This document shows positions 34,697-43,884 of a stretch of 64,000 nt of DNA, in pieces. A program made the position numbers and the translations under genes. The stretch comes from JBLEFH01 sp047345645 (lineage in GTDB: Bacteria > Pseudomonadota > Alphaproteobacteria > Rhodobacterales > Rhodobacteraceae). Below the pieces are notes generated by a model, which saw only the letters and a list, made by a program, of their open reading frames with translations, was not told the DNA's origin and did no database searches. Position 1 is the first letter of the stretch; the number at the start of each line of letters is the position of its first letter. The stretch lies in assembly GCA_047345645.1 (NCBI GenBank), contig JBLEFH010000001.1; one strand, 5' to 3'.

Positions 34697-35976
34697 TGGA
34701 TCCGCTCACGATTGGCCTTCTCTCCCTCGCCGCGCTTCTGTTCCTCATCGCCCTGCGTGTGCCGATTGCCTTCAGCCTGATCGCCGTCTCTTTCGTCGGC
34801 ATCTGGGCGGTCGCGGGCATCCGCCCGGCGATGAGCATGATCTCCAACATCCCCTACACCACCTCGGCGAGTTGGACGCTCAGCTCGATCCCAATGTTTC
34901 TGCTCATGGGCTATATCGCCTACCATTCCGGCCTGACGCGCGGGTTGTTTGAGGCGGCGCGGGTCTGGTGGGGCTGGATGCCGGGCGGGCTCGCCATCGC
35001 CTCACTGGCTGGGGCCAGCGGCTTCGCGGCGGTCTCCGGCTCCTCGGTCGCCTGCTCTGCCGCCATCGGCCGGATCGCCGTGCCGGAGATGGACCGCGCG
35101 GGTTATGACTTGCGCATCGCCACCGGCTCCGTTGCTGCGGGCGGCACCATCGGCGCGCTCATCCCGCCCTCCATCATCCTCATTCTCTTCGGCATTCAGG
35201 CGGAAACCTCGATCAACGCGCTGTTCCTCGGCGGTCTCGTCGTCGGGCTCGCCTCGCTGCTCTTCTACGTCCTCGCCGTCCTCTTCGTCTGGTGGCGTAA
35301 CCCAGAGCGCCTCCCGCGCGCCGAGACGCACTCCATGGGTGACCGCTGGAAAAAGACGCTGGAGATCTGGCCCGTCCTGATCCTCATCGTCGCGGTGTTC
35401 GGCGGCCTCTTCACCGGCTTTTTCACCGCCACCGAAGCGGGCGCTTTCGGGGCCTTCGTCGCTCTCGTGATCGGCATCGTTCGCCGCTCGCTCGGCTGGG
35501 ACGGTTTCCGCGAAAGCCTTGTGGACACGCTGCTGGCTTCCGGCTCGCTCTTCATCATCGCCATCGGAGCGAACCTTTTCACGCGCCTTGTCGCCATGTC
35601 GGGCCTCTCGATGCAGATCGGCGGCTTTGTGGACACGCTCGGCCTCGGGGCCTTCGCCCTGCTGCTCGTGATCGCGCTGATCTACATCGTCCTTGGCATG
35701 TTTCTGGAACCGATTGGCGCGCTCCTGCTGACGTTGCCGCTCTTTCTGCCGCTCGTTGGCGTGCAGGGGATCGACATGGTCTGGTTCGGGGTCCTCGTCG
35801 CCAAGCTGCTGGAGATCGGGATGATCACGCCGCCCGTCGGGCTCAATGTCTTCGTCATCCACTCGGTCGCGCGGGACTATGTCCGGCTGGAGCAGATTTT
35901 CGCGGGGATCATCCCCTTCCTCATCGCCGATTTCGCGCTGGTCGCGCTGATGCTCGTGATTCTCGGGCTGTTTTGA
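34696..35976 (+). CDS. TRAP transporter large membrane subunit (DctM)
   Basis: This 426-residue sodium-coupled permease has about twelve membrane segments. Hallmarks are SGSSVACSAAIGRIAVPEM (about residues 114-132) and the GGTIGALIPPSIILILFG stretch, plus the C-terminal ITPPVGLNVFV. It completes the DctPQM set, and the SDR gene follows 14 bases later. Confidence 0.93.
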   Translation: MDPLTIGLLSLAALLFLIALRVPIAFSLIAVSFVGIWAVAGIRPAMSMISNIPYTTSASWTLSSIPMFLLMGYIAYHSGLTRGLFEAARVWWGWMPGGLAIASLAGASGFAAVSGSSVACSAAIGRIAVPEMDRAGYDLRIATGSVAAGGTIGALIPPSIILILFGIQAETSINALFLGGLVVGLASLLFYVLAVLFVWWRNPERLPRAETHSMGDRWKKTLEIWPVLILIVAVFGGLFTGFFTATEAGAFGAFVALVIGIVRRSLGWDGFRESLVDTLLASGSLFIIAIGANLFTRLVAMSGLSMQIGGFVDTLGLGAFALLLVIALIYIVLGMFLEPIGALLLTLPLFLPLVGVQGIDMVWFGVLVAKLLEIGMITPPVGLNVFVIHSVARDYVRLEQIFAGIIPFLIADFALVALMLVILGLF

Positions 35977-35990
35977 ACAAGGAGATTGCC

Positions 35991-36758
35991 ATGAAAATTG
36001 CGGATCAAATCGCATTGGTGACCGGCGGCGGGAGCGGCCTTGGGGCCGCAACGGCCCGCACGCTCGCCGCGCAAGGGGCCAAGGTCGCCGTGCTGGATCG
36101 CAGCGAAGAGGCCGCGCGCGCCGTCGCCGATGAGATTGGCGGGATCGCCGTGGCGGCGGATGTGTCGGATCAAGGCGCGGTTGAGGCGGCGTTCGCGAAA
36201 GTTGCGGACGTGCTCGGCAGCGCCCCCCGGATCATCGTAAACTGCGCCGGGATCGGTACGGCGGCGCGCATCCTGCCGCGCGACGGAAGCCTGACCATCG
36301 ACGCCTTTGCGAAGACCCTTCAGGTCAATCTGCTCGGCAGTTTCACCGTCCTGAGCGTCGCGGCGCGCGAGATCGCCAAGCTGGACCCGCTCGATGAAGA
36401 CGGCGCGCGCGGTGTCATCATCAACACCGCCTCCGTCGCCTATCAGGACGGGCAGATCGGGCAGGCGGCCTATGCGGCCTCGAAAGGCGGCATCGTCTCG
36501 CTGACCCTGCCGGCCGCGCGCGAGTTGGCACGTTTCGGCATCCGCGTCTTGACCATCGCGCCCGGTCTTTTCGAGACCGCGATGAGCAGCGGCTTGCCCG
36601 CAGATGTCAAACAATCGCTGGAGGCGGGGCTTCCCTTCCCGTCCCGCATGGGCAAGCCCGAAGAGTTCGCCATGCTCGTCCAGCAGATCGTCGAAAACCC
36701 CATCCTGAACGGCGAAGTCATCCGTATCGACAGCGCCGTACGGCTGGCCCCGAAATAA
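35991..36758 (+). CDS. Short-chain dehydrogenase (3-hydroxyacyl-CoA dehydrogenase type 2-like)
   Basis: This is a 255-residue SDR read from the ATG at 35991, which has AAGGAG eight bases upstream. An in-frame TTG at 35973 overlaps dctM and is not favoured. VTGGGSGLGAAT binds NAD. The catalytic residues are in YAASK, and the C-terminal GRMGKPEEFAMLV segment resembles HSD10-type 3-hydroxyacyl-CoA dehydrogenases. With the crotonase and feruloyl-CoA synthase, it fits a beta-oxidative side-chain route in which the hydrated CoA thioester is oxidised to a 3-keto form. Confidence 0.87.
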   Translation: MKIADQIALVTGGGSGLGAATARTLAAQGAKVAVLDRSEEAARAVADEIGGIAVAADVSDQGAVEAAFAKVADVLGSAPRIIVNCAGIGTAARILPRDGSLTIDAFAKTLQVNLLGSFTVLSVAAREIAKLDPLDEDGARGVIINTASVAYQDGQIGQAAYAASKGGIVSLTLPAARELARFGIRVLTIAPGLFETAMSSGLPADVKQSLEAGLPFPSRMGKPEEFAMLVQQIVENPILNGEVIRIDSAVRLAPK

Positions 36759-36770
36759 GGAGAACAAGAC

Positions 36771-37535
36771 ATGGGCACCTATACCGAAGGCAAGATCGAG
36801 GGCCGCATCGCCGAGCTGGAGCTGATCCGGGAGGACAAGCGCAACGCCATGTCCGACGGGCTGATGGCGGAGATCGAAGCGTTTTATGCCGGGCTTCCCG
36901 CTGAGGTTCGCGTCGTGATCCTGCATGGGCGCGGCGGGCATTATTGCTCGGGGCTTGATCTCTCTGAGCATGTCCACCGCTCCGCCGAAGAAGGGGTGCA
37001 TCACTCCCGCAACTGGCATCGGGTCATGGACATGATCCAGTTTGGCGGCAAAGTCACGGTGAGCGCCATGACCGGCGCGGTGATCGGCGGCGGGTTGGAA
37101 CTCGCGACCGCCACCCATGTGCGTATCGCCGAGCCTTCGGTCATGTTCCAGCTTCCCGAAGGACGGCGCGGCATCTTTGTCGGCGGCGGCGCGACGGTCC
37201 GCGTGGGCCGCATCCTTGGGCCGGACCGGATGGTCGAGATGATGCTGACGGGCCGCAAATATGGCGCGGAGGAGGGGCTGACCCTCGGCCTCGCCCATTA
37301 CGTCGTTGGGGAAGGTGAAGCGCTCGGCAAGGCTCGCGAGCTGGCCGAGAAAATCGCCGAAAACGCCCCCATGTCCAACTATTTCATGGTGCAGGCGCTG
37401 ACCCGCATCAATGACATGTCGCGCGCCGATGGCCTCTTCACCGAGAGCCTCGCCGCCGCGCTCGTGCAAACCACACCGGATGCGGAGGAGGGACTGAACG
37501 CTTTCCTCGAAAAACGCATGCCGGTGTTCCGCTGA
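36771..37535 (+). CDS. Crotonase-family enoyl-CoA hydratase/lyase
   Basis: This 254-residue cytoplasmic crotonase has an oxyanion-hole region HGRGGHYCSGLDLSEH (about residues 46-61) and GAVIGGGLELATA (about residues 102-114). FQLPEGRRGIFVGGGATVR supplies the catalytic acidic residue region. The likely substrate is feruloyl- or p-coumaroyl-CoA from the next gene product. It may hydrate only, or also release the aldehyde as Ech does. The variant PEGRRGIF motif leaves this open. Confidence 0.87.
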   Translation: MGTYTEGKIEGRIAELELIREDKRNAMSDGLMAEIEAFYAGLPAEVRVVILHGRGGHYCSGLDLSEHVHRSAEEGVHHSRNWHRVMDMIQFGGKVTVSAMTGAVIGGGLELATATHVRIAEPSVMFQLPEGRRGIFVGGGATVRVGRILGPDRMVEMMLTGRKYGAEEGLTLGLAHYVVGEGEALGKARELAEKIAENAPMSNYFMVQALTRINDMSRADGLFTESLAAALVQTTPDAEEGLNAFLEKRMPVFR

Positions 37536-37557
37536 CATCAGCTTTGGGAGGAAAGCG

Positions 37558-39396
37558 ATGAGCCAAGATCACACCACATGGGCCCGTGAGAACACCAAGA
37601 CGGAATATGTGCCGCATAAGGTTATCCGCGAGGATCGGGACGACGGCACCATCCTGCTGCGCTCCGCTTATGAAATGGAGCCGCATGTCAAAAACACCGG
37701 CGTTTGGCTGCATGACTGGGCGGAGAAAACGCCGGATAATGTGGCGCTGGCGGAGCGGGACGGCGACGGGTGGCGGGACATTACCTATGCTGATTTGCTC
37801 GCCAAGGTCCGCGCCGTTGCGGCGGGTCTCTTAGAGCGCGGCTATGCGCCCGGTGACCGGATCGCGATCCTGTCGGCCAATGGGGTCGATCACCTGATCC
37901 TCTCGCTCGCTGCGCAATATGTCGGGATGCCGGTGTCCTCGCTCGCCGAGCAATATTCGCTGATCGAAGAGGCGCATCCCCGGCTGATCTATGTGCTGGG
38001 CAAGCTGAAGCCGAAACTCGCTTTCGTCGATGACGCGGCCCGTTACGGCAAAGCGATTGCGCTCGATGAGATGAACGGCATCGAAGTGATCGCCTCAGCC
38101 ACCGAGGGCGCGCCGCGGAATGTGATCCACTTTGCGGACTTGCTCGACGCGACCCCGGATGACGCCGTCGATCAGGCCCATGCCGAGGTCGGCCCGGACA
38201 CGCTCGCCAAAATCCTCTTCACCTCCGGCTCGTCGAGTGAACCCAAAGGCGTGCTGACCACCCAGCGGATGATGTGCGTCAACCAGGCGCAGATGGCCGC
38301 CGTGATGCCCTACCTCTCCACCCGACGCCAGCAAATCACCGACTGGCTGCCCTGGAACCACGTGTTCGGCGGCAGTCACAACGTGAACATGATGCTCTCC
38401 AGCGGCGGGCAGCTTAATGTCGATGGCGGCAAACCGACCGGGAAGGGCTTCGCGCGCACGCTCGAAAATCGCCTGATGCGGCCCTCCAGCCTCGCCTTCA
38501 ACGTGCCGGTTGGCTTTGCCATGCTGGTCGATGCGGCGGAGAAAGACCCCGAAGCGCGCAAGGCGTTTTTCAGCGAGATCGACCTGATTTTCTACGCGGG
38601 CGCCTCGCTCCCGCAGGATGTGTGGGACAAGCTGGAACAGTTCTGCATGGAGGAAGGCGGCGGACTGCCGATGATGGCCTCAAGCTGGGGCCTCACAGAA
38701 ACCGCGCCCGCCGTGGTGATGGTGCATGAGCCGATTGGCCGCTCCGGCGTGATCGGCGTGCCGTTGCCGGGGATCGAGCTGAAGCTGATCCCCGATGAGG
38801 ACATGCGCTGCGAGATCCGGGTGAAGGGGCCGAATGTCACACCCGGCTATTTCGAGGACGACACCAAAACCGCCGCCGCCTTTGACGAGGAGGGCTATTT
38901 CATCACCGGCGACGCCGTGCGTTTTGTCGATGAGGCGGACCCGTCGAAGGGGCTGGTCTTCGATGGCCGTGTCTCGGAAGATTTCAAATTGAACACAGGC
39001 ACGTGGGTGCAGGCGGGCAATCTGCGGATGAGCGCGCTGAAAGAACTCAAGGGCCTCGCACAGGACGTCGTGATCTGCGGCCATGACCGGGGCGAGGTGG
39101 GGCTCTTCGTCTTCCCCATCCCCGGCAGCTACGACGAGACCGACACCACAGAGGGCGCGGTCACGGATGGTCATCTGATGGCCAAGGTCGAGGCCGAGCT
39201 ACGCGAGATGAACGCGGGCGTCACCGGTTCGGCCAAACGCATCACCCGTGCGCTGATCCTTGCCGAGCCGCCCTCGGTCGAAGGGCAGGAGATCACCGAC
39301 AAGGGCTCGCTCAACATCAACAAGATCCTGAACCGCCGGGCTGACCTGCTGGAGCGGCTCTATGACAACGAAGACCCGGCGCTGATCCGCGTCTGA
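37558..39396 (+). CDS. fcs: Feruloyl-CoA synthase-type AMP-forming acyl-CoA ligase
   Basis: This is a 612-residue adenylate-forming enzyme. The ATP-binding P-loop is LFTSGSSSEPKGV (about residues 220-232). The A5 motif is SWGLTETAP and the A7 region is YFITGDAVRF. The substrate-proximal WLPWNHVFGG segment is typical of feruloyl-CoA synthases, as is the length (about 600-630). It activates ferulate or related hydroxycinnamates with CoA and ATP. It lies 22 bases after the crotonase gene and 11 before the amidohydrolase gene. Confidence 0.88.
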   Translation: MSQDHTTWARENTKTEYVPHKVIREDRDDGTILLRSAYEMEPHVKNTGVWLHDWAEKTPDNVALAERDGDGWRDITYADLLAKVRAVAAGLLERGYAPGDRIAILSANGVDHLILSLAAQYVGMPVSSLAEQYSLIEEAHPRLIYVLGKLKPKLAFVDDAARYGKAIALDEMNGIEVIASATEGAPRNVIHFADLLDATPDDAVDQAHAEVGPDTLAKILFTSGSSSEPKGVLTTQRMMCVNQAQMAAVMPYLSTRRQQITDWLPWNHVFGGSHNVNMMLSSGGQLNVDGGKPTGKGFARTLENRLMRPSSLAFNVPVGFAMLVDAAEKDPEARKAFFSEIDLIFYAGASLPQDVWDKLEQFCMEEGGGLPMMASSWGLTETAPAVVMVHEPIGRSGVIGVPLPGIELKLIPDEDMRCEIRVKGPNVTPGYFEDDTKTAAAFDEEGYFITGDAVRFVDEADPSKGLVFDGRVSEDFKLNTGTWVQAGNLRMSALKELKGLAQDVVICGHDRGEVGLFVFPIPGSYDETDTTEGAVTDGHLMAKVEAELREMNAGVTGSAKRITRALILAEPPSVEGQEITDKGSLNINKILNRRADLLERLYDNEDPALIRV

Positions 39397-39407
39397 AGGA
39401 GGCTGAT

Positions 39408-40283
39408 ATGGTTGATTTTTCCAAAGTTCGCGCGATTGATATCCATACCCATGCGGAGGAGCCCTGCGGCTGTCATGCCGATGATGGCTATGACGATCTG
39501 CAGAGCACCATGGCGAGCTATTTCGGCGCGCCGTGGCAGCATCCGCCGACGATCCCGCAAACCGCCGCCCATTACCGCGAGATGAACATCGCCGCCGTGA
39601 TCTTTCCGGTCGATGCGGAGCGCGAGACCGGCTACCGACGCTACTCCAACGACGAGGTGTTGGAGCTGGTGAAGGAGAATGACGACGTGCTCATTCCTTT
39701 CGCCTCGATCGACCCATGGAAGGGCAAAATGGCGGTCCGCGAAGCGCGGCGGCTCATCGAGGAGCATGGGGTGAAAGGGTTCAAATTCCACCCGACCATG
39801 CAGGGCTTTTACCCGAATGACCGCATGGCGTATCCGTTCTACGAGGTGCTGGCCGAACATGGCTGCGTGGCGCTCTTTCACACCGGCCAAACCGGCGTCG
39901 GCTCGGGGATGCGCTCGGGCAACGGGATGCGGCTGAAATTCTCCAATCCGATGTATCTCGACGATGTGGCGGTGGATTTCCCCGACATGAACATCATCGC
40001 GGCGCATCCGTCCTTTCCGTGGCAGGAAGAGGCGCTCGCTGTCGCGCAGCACAAGCCGAATGTCTATATAGACCTCTCCGGCTGGTCGCCGAAATATTTC
40101 CCGAAAATTCTCGTCCAATACGCCAACACGATGCTGAAGAAGAAAATGCTCTTCGGCTCCGACTGGCCGATGATCGCGCCGGAAAAATGGCTCGACGCCT
40201 TCGACAAGGCCGAATTCCGCGACGAGGTGCGCCCGCTGATTTTGAAGGAAAACGCCATGCGCCTTTTGGGCGTGAGAAAATGA
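39408..40283 (+). CDS. Amidohydrolase_2 family protein (ACMSD/decarboxylase-like)
   Basis: This 291-residue TIM-barrel metal hydrolase or decarboxylase has a metal motif HTHAEE (IDIHTH, about residues 12-17). A strand histidine lies in KFHPT, AHPSFPWQ follows, and the C-terminal catalytic aspartate is in FGSDWPM. The Amidohydrolase_2 family includes aromatic-acid decarboxylases and lactone hydrolases. It may decarboxylate or hydrolyse a product of the hydroxycinnamoyl-CoA route. The exact reaction cannot be read from the sequence. Confidence 0.85.
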   Translation: MVDFSKVRAIDIHTHAEEPCGCHADDGYDDLQSTMASYFGAPWQHPPTIPQTAAHYREMNIAAVIFPVDAERETGYRRYSNDEVLELVKENDDVLIPFASIDPWKGKMAVREARRLIEEHGVKGFKFHPTMQGFYPNDRMAYPFYEVLAEHGCVALFHTGQTGVGSGMRSGNGMRLKFSNPMYLDDVAVDFPDMNIIAAHPSFPWQEEALAVAQHKPNVYIDLSGWSPKYFPKILVQYANTMLKKKMLFGSDWPMIAPEKWLDAFDKAEFRDEVRPLILKENAMRLLGVRK

Positions 40284-40295
40284 GGGAGACGTGAC

Positions 40296-41264
40296 ATGAC
40301 CATCAAACACACTCTCACCGCCCTTGCCATGGCTCTCGCCGCCACGCCGCTCGCCGCGCAAGAGGAGGCCGCGCCACCTGCTGAGGTCTCCGAAGACATG
40401 CGCGTCACCCTGCTGGGCACCGGAACGCCGACGCTGAACCTCATGCGGTTCGGCGCGGCCAATCTGGTGCAGGCGGGCGGGCTGAACCTGCTCTTTGACG
40501 CCGGGCGCGGCGCGAGCATCCGTCTGCAACAGCTTGGCGAGACGCCCGGCACGATGGATGCGGTGTTCCTGACGCATCTCCATTCGGACCACGTCAACGG
40601 CCTCGCCGATATCTACACCACCGGCTATATCGTCGGCGCGACGCTCAAGGGCCGCACCGAGCCCTTCGAGCTTTACGGCCCGACTGGCACGCAGGAGCTG
40701 ATGGACGGGATCAAATCCGCGCATCGCTGGGACGCCGAGACCCGGATCATTGATGAAGGTGTTCCTGAAGCCGCGCCCGAAGCGAATGTCCATGAGGCCG
40801 AAGAGGGCGTGATCTTCGATGAGAACGGCGTGCAGGTCACGATGTTCCCGGTCAATCACGGCGAGAACATCACCAGCTCTGTAGGCTACCGCGTGGATTA
40901 CAATGGTCATTCGGTCGTCTTCAGCGGCGACACCACCTATGACGAGAACATCGTCACCGCCAGCGAGGGCGTAGATCTCCTGGTTCATGAAAACGGCATG
41001 GCAACAGCGGAACTGATGGAGCGCGAGGCGATCCAGAAGATCATGGCGCATCATACGGACCCAGTTGATGTGGGCCGGATCTTTGCAGCGGCTGCGCCGC
41101 AGATGGCCGTCTACAATCACATGGTGCTGCTTGGCGGCGCGCCGATCTCCGAGGTGATCACCAAAACCCGTGAAACCTATGACGGCCCGCTCGTGATTGG
41201 TGAGGACATGATGCAATTCGTGATCTCCGATGGCGGTCTATCGATGCTTTCGGCCGGTCAGTGA
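40296..41264 (+). CDS. Secreted MBL-fold hydrolase, first of a tandem pair
   Basis: This is a 322-residue exported protein with a signal peptide ending at PLAAQ. Metal ligands are in HLHSDHVNGLAD (about residues 91-102), NHGENITSS and SGDTTYDENIV, matching the lactonase/RNase Z-like MBL branch. It and the next gene share LLGTGTP, NLVQAGGLNLL, DAGRGA, TGYI, GRTEPF and DGPLVxGEDxMQFV, a clear tandem duplication. Periplasmic hydrolysis of an ester or lactone of the imported aromatic compound is plausible. Confidence 0.88.
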   Translation: MTIKHTLTALAMALAATPLAAQEEAAPPAEVSEDMRVTLLGTGTPTLNLMRFGAANLVQAGGLNLLFDAGRGASIRLQQLGETPGTMDAVFLTHLHSDHVNGLADIYTTGYIVGATLKGRTEPFELYGPTGTQELMDGIKSAHRWDAETRIIDEGVPEAAPEANVHEAEEGVIFDENGVQVTMFPVNHGENITSSVGYRVDYNGHSVVFSGDTTYDENIVTASEGVDLLVHENGMATAELMEREAIQKIMAHHTDPVDVGRIFAAAAPQMAVYNHMVLLGGAPISEVITKTRETYDGPLVIGEDMMQFVISDGGLSMLSAGQ

Positions 41265-41275
41265 GGGAGGATGAC

Positions 41276-42229
41276 ATGAAAAATACCACTTTGCTCATTG
41301 GGTTTGCCGTTGCGGCGCTGGCGACACCGGCACTCGCACAGAACGAACCCGGCCCGGACGACATGGTCGTCACGTTGCTTGGGACAGGTACACCAGCTCT
41401 GAATTCGAACCGCTACAGCGCCGCCAATCTGGTGCAGGCGGGCGGGCTGAACCTGCTGATCGACGCCGGACGTGGTGCAACTCTACGCATTCGCGAGGCA
41501 GGGCTGACGGTTGGACAGATCGACGCGACCTTCCTCACGCATTTCCATTCGGACCATGTGAGCGGCCTCGCCGATGTGTTCATGACGGGCTATATCACAG
41601 TGCCCTATATCGGCGGACGGACCGAGCCGTTCCAGCTATACGGTCCGATTGGTACGCAGCAGATCGCGGATGGTCTTCTGATGACACATCAATGGGATAT
41701 CGAAACTCGCATTCTTGACTCGAACGTGCCGGAAGCGGCGACCCAGATCGAGGCGCATGAAGCCGAGGAAGGCGTGGTTTTCGACCAGAACGGCGTGAAG
41801 GTGACGGTGTTCCCGGTCCATCACGGCGACAATATCACGCATTCGGTGGGCTACCGCGTCGATTATAAAGACAAATCGGTTCTGTTCAGCGGCGATACCA
41901 CCTTTGAGCCGAACATCATCGAATTTGGTCGCGACACAGATCTGGTGATCCATGAGGTCGGCATGGCGACGGAAAAGCAGATGGAGCATCCTTCGACTGC
42001 GCCCGTCCTTGCCCATCACACCAGCCCTGAGGATGTAGGGCGTGTTTTCACCGAGGCAGACCCGGATTTCGCGGTTTACTCTCACATGGTGATGATGGGC
42101 AACCCGCCGGTTGAGGAATTGGTCCGCCGCACACGCGAAACCTATGACGGCCCGCTCGTGGTGGGCGAGGACCTCATGCAATTTGTGCTGTCAGACAGTG
42201 GCACATCCATGCGCAAAGCAGGAGAGTAA
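41276..42229 (+). CDS. Secreted MBL-fold hydrolase, second of a tandem pair
   Basis: This 317-residue protein is read from the ATG at 41276, which has GGGAGG five bases upstream. The GTG at 41261 overlaps the preceding gene. The signal peptide ends near PALAQ. Metal motif HFHSDHVSGLAD, then HHGDNITHS and SGDTTFEPNII. It is a close paralogue of the preceding protein. The surrounding DNA looks slightly less G+C-rich than its twin, which could mean divergence after duplication or acquisition from a relative. It ends five bases before the esterase gene. Confidence 0.88.
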   Translation: MKNTTLLIGFAVAALATPALAQNEPGPDDMVVTLLGTGTPALNSNRYSAANLVQAGGLNLLIDAGRGATLRIREAGLTVGQIDATFLTHFHSDHVSGLADVFMTGYITVPYIGGRTEPFQLYGPIGTQQIADGLLMTHQWDIETRILDSNVPEAATQIEAHEAEEGVVFDQNGVKVTVFPVHHGDNITHSVGYRVDYKDKSVLFSGDTTFEPNIIEFGRDTDLVIHEVGMATEKQMEHPSTAPVLAHHTSPEDVGRVFTEADPDFAVYSHMVMMGNPPVEELVRRTRETYDGPLVVGEDLMQFVLSDSGTSMRKAGE

Positions 42230-42233
42230 GATC

Positions 42234-43877
42234 ATGAAAGCCATTCTTTACAGCACCGCCGTTCTGGCCGTCGCCACGCCCGTTTTCGCCCTCGACTGCG
42301 ACGGGCTCACCCCCGAAGCCATAGGGCTTGAGGGTGTGACCTTCACGGAAGTGACCGCCGTTCCCGCAGGCGAAGAAAGCCCCGTCCCGCAATGCCAGAT
42401 CCGCGGGCGTATGGCCGAGCGGACCGGGACGGATGGCCGCGATTATGCGCTCTCGTTTGAGCTGGCGTTGCCCGAGGAGTGGAACGGCAATTTCGCGCAT
42501 CAATTCAACGGCGGCAATGATGGCCGCGTGGTTCCGGCCACCGGCGGCCGTGCGGCCGGGACGGGCGAAACCTCGGCCTTGGAGCGCGGATTTGCGGTGA
42601 TTTCCAGCGATGCGGGCCACGATAGCGCGAATTTTGAGGATCGCGGGCTCGCCAGTGGCGCGGCGTTCGGGTTCGATTTCGAGGCGCGGCAGATGTATGG
42701 TTACAAGGCCGTTGAGGTGCTTCAGCCAGTCGCGGTCCAGATGGTCGAGGCTTATTATGAGAAGCCGATTTCTTATACTTACGGCATCGGCTGCTCGAAT
42801 GGCGGGCGGCACGGGATGGTCGCCGCCGCGCGCCTGCCGGACGCGTTTGACGGCCTTCTGATCGGCGCGCCCGGCTTCAACCTGCCGCGCGCCGCCGTCC
42901 AGCACGCCCATGATGTGCAGACCCTTGCGCCGCTGACCGGCGATCTGCGCACAGCGTTTACGCAGGAGGAATTGAGCCTCGTTGCGGACGCGATCCGGGG
43001 CCGCTGTGACGCGCTCGACGGTCTCGATGATGGCCTCGTGTCGGACTGGCAAGGCTGCCAGATGCAGTTCGACATCACCGCGCTGACCTGCGGTGAGAGC
43101 GAGAGTAATATGTGTCTGCCCGAGGAGAAAATCGCGGCGCTTCAGGCTCTTCACGAAGGCCCGAAAGACGCGAGCGGCAGCGAGATTTACAATGATTGGG
43201 CTTGGGATCCGGGCATCGAGGGCAGCGATTGGCGGAGCTGGAAGATCGAAAGCCCGGTCGCCCCTTGGGACAATCTGCCGATCATCGCAACGCAAGGCGC
43301 GTCTTCGCTGGCGCAGGTCTTCACCGTCCCGCCGACCGAGGTGGAGGGCACCCCCGAGGCGATGCTCGACTTCCTGCTGAACTTCGACATTGAGGCCGAA
43401 GCAGAGCAGATCACCGCCACAAGCGAAGCATTCCCCGAGTCCGCGATGGAGGTGATGACGCCGCCGGGGTCGGACAATCCGGTGCTGGCGGAGTTCCGCG
43501 ACGCGGGCGGCAAGATGATCGTCTATCATGGCGTGTCGGACGGCGTGTTCTCGGTCAACGACACCGCCGACTGGTATGAGGCGCTCAACCTCAACAATGA
43601 GGGGCAAGCGGCGAATTTCGCGCGGTTTTTCCCGGTGCCGGGGATGAACCATTGCGATGGTGGACCGGCGCTTGACCTCTTCGACTTGCTGACCCCGCTG
43701 GTCGCTTGGGTCGAGGACGGCACCCCGGCGGAGGTCGCGACCGCGACGGCGCGGGCGGACAATGACGAGCTTCCGGCGGATCTCGTGGGCGCCGAACGCC
43801 CGCTCTGCTCGTCGCCGCAAGTCGCGAAGTATCAGGCGGGCGATCCGCTCTCCGCCGACAGTTTCCAATGCGAGTGA
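42234..43877 (+). CDS. Tannase/feruloyl-esterase family secreted hydrolase
   Basis: This is a 547-residue alpha/beta-hydrolase of the tannase/FaeB family. The ATG at 42234 follows AGGAGAG. The longer upstream frame overlaps the MBL gene and is rejected. The signal peptide ends at PVFA. The nucleophile motif is IGCSNGGRHGM (about residue 185). The acid and histidine are in YHGVSDGVFS and PGMNHCDGG, where the cysteine flanking the histidine is expected to bond the one beside the serine. It would release hydroxycinnamic or phenolic acids from plant esters, feeding the TRAP importer and feruloyl-CoA synthase. Confidence 0.88.
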   Translation: MKAILYSTAVLAVATPVFALDCDGLTPEAIGLEGVTFTEVTAVPAGEESPVPQCQIRGRMAERTGTDGRDYALSFELALPEEWNGNFAHQFNGGNDGRVVPATGGRAAGTGETSALERGFAVISSDAGHDSANFEDRGLASGAAFGFDFEARQMYGYKAVEVLQPVAVQMVEAYYEKPISYTYGIGCSNGGRHGMVAAARLPDAFDGLLIGAPGFNLPRAAVQHAHDVQTLAPLTGDLRTAFTQEELSLVADAIRGRCDALDGLDDGLVSDWQGCQMQFDITALTCGESESNMCLPEEKIAALQALHEGPKDASGSEIYNDWAWDPGIEGSDWRSWKIESPVAPWDNLPIIATQGASSLAQVFTVPPTEVEGTPEAMLDFLLNFDIEAEAEQITATSEAFPESAMEVMTPPGSDNPVLAEFRDAGGKMIVYHGVSDGVFSVNDTADWYEALNLNNEGQAANFARFFPVPGMNHCDGGPALDLFDLLTPLVAWVEDGTPAEVATATARADNDELPADLVGAERPLCSSPQVAKYQAGDPLSADSFQCE

Positions 43878-43884
43878 GGACGAT

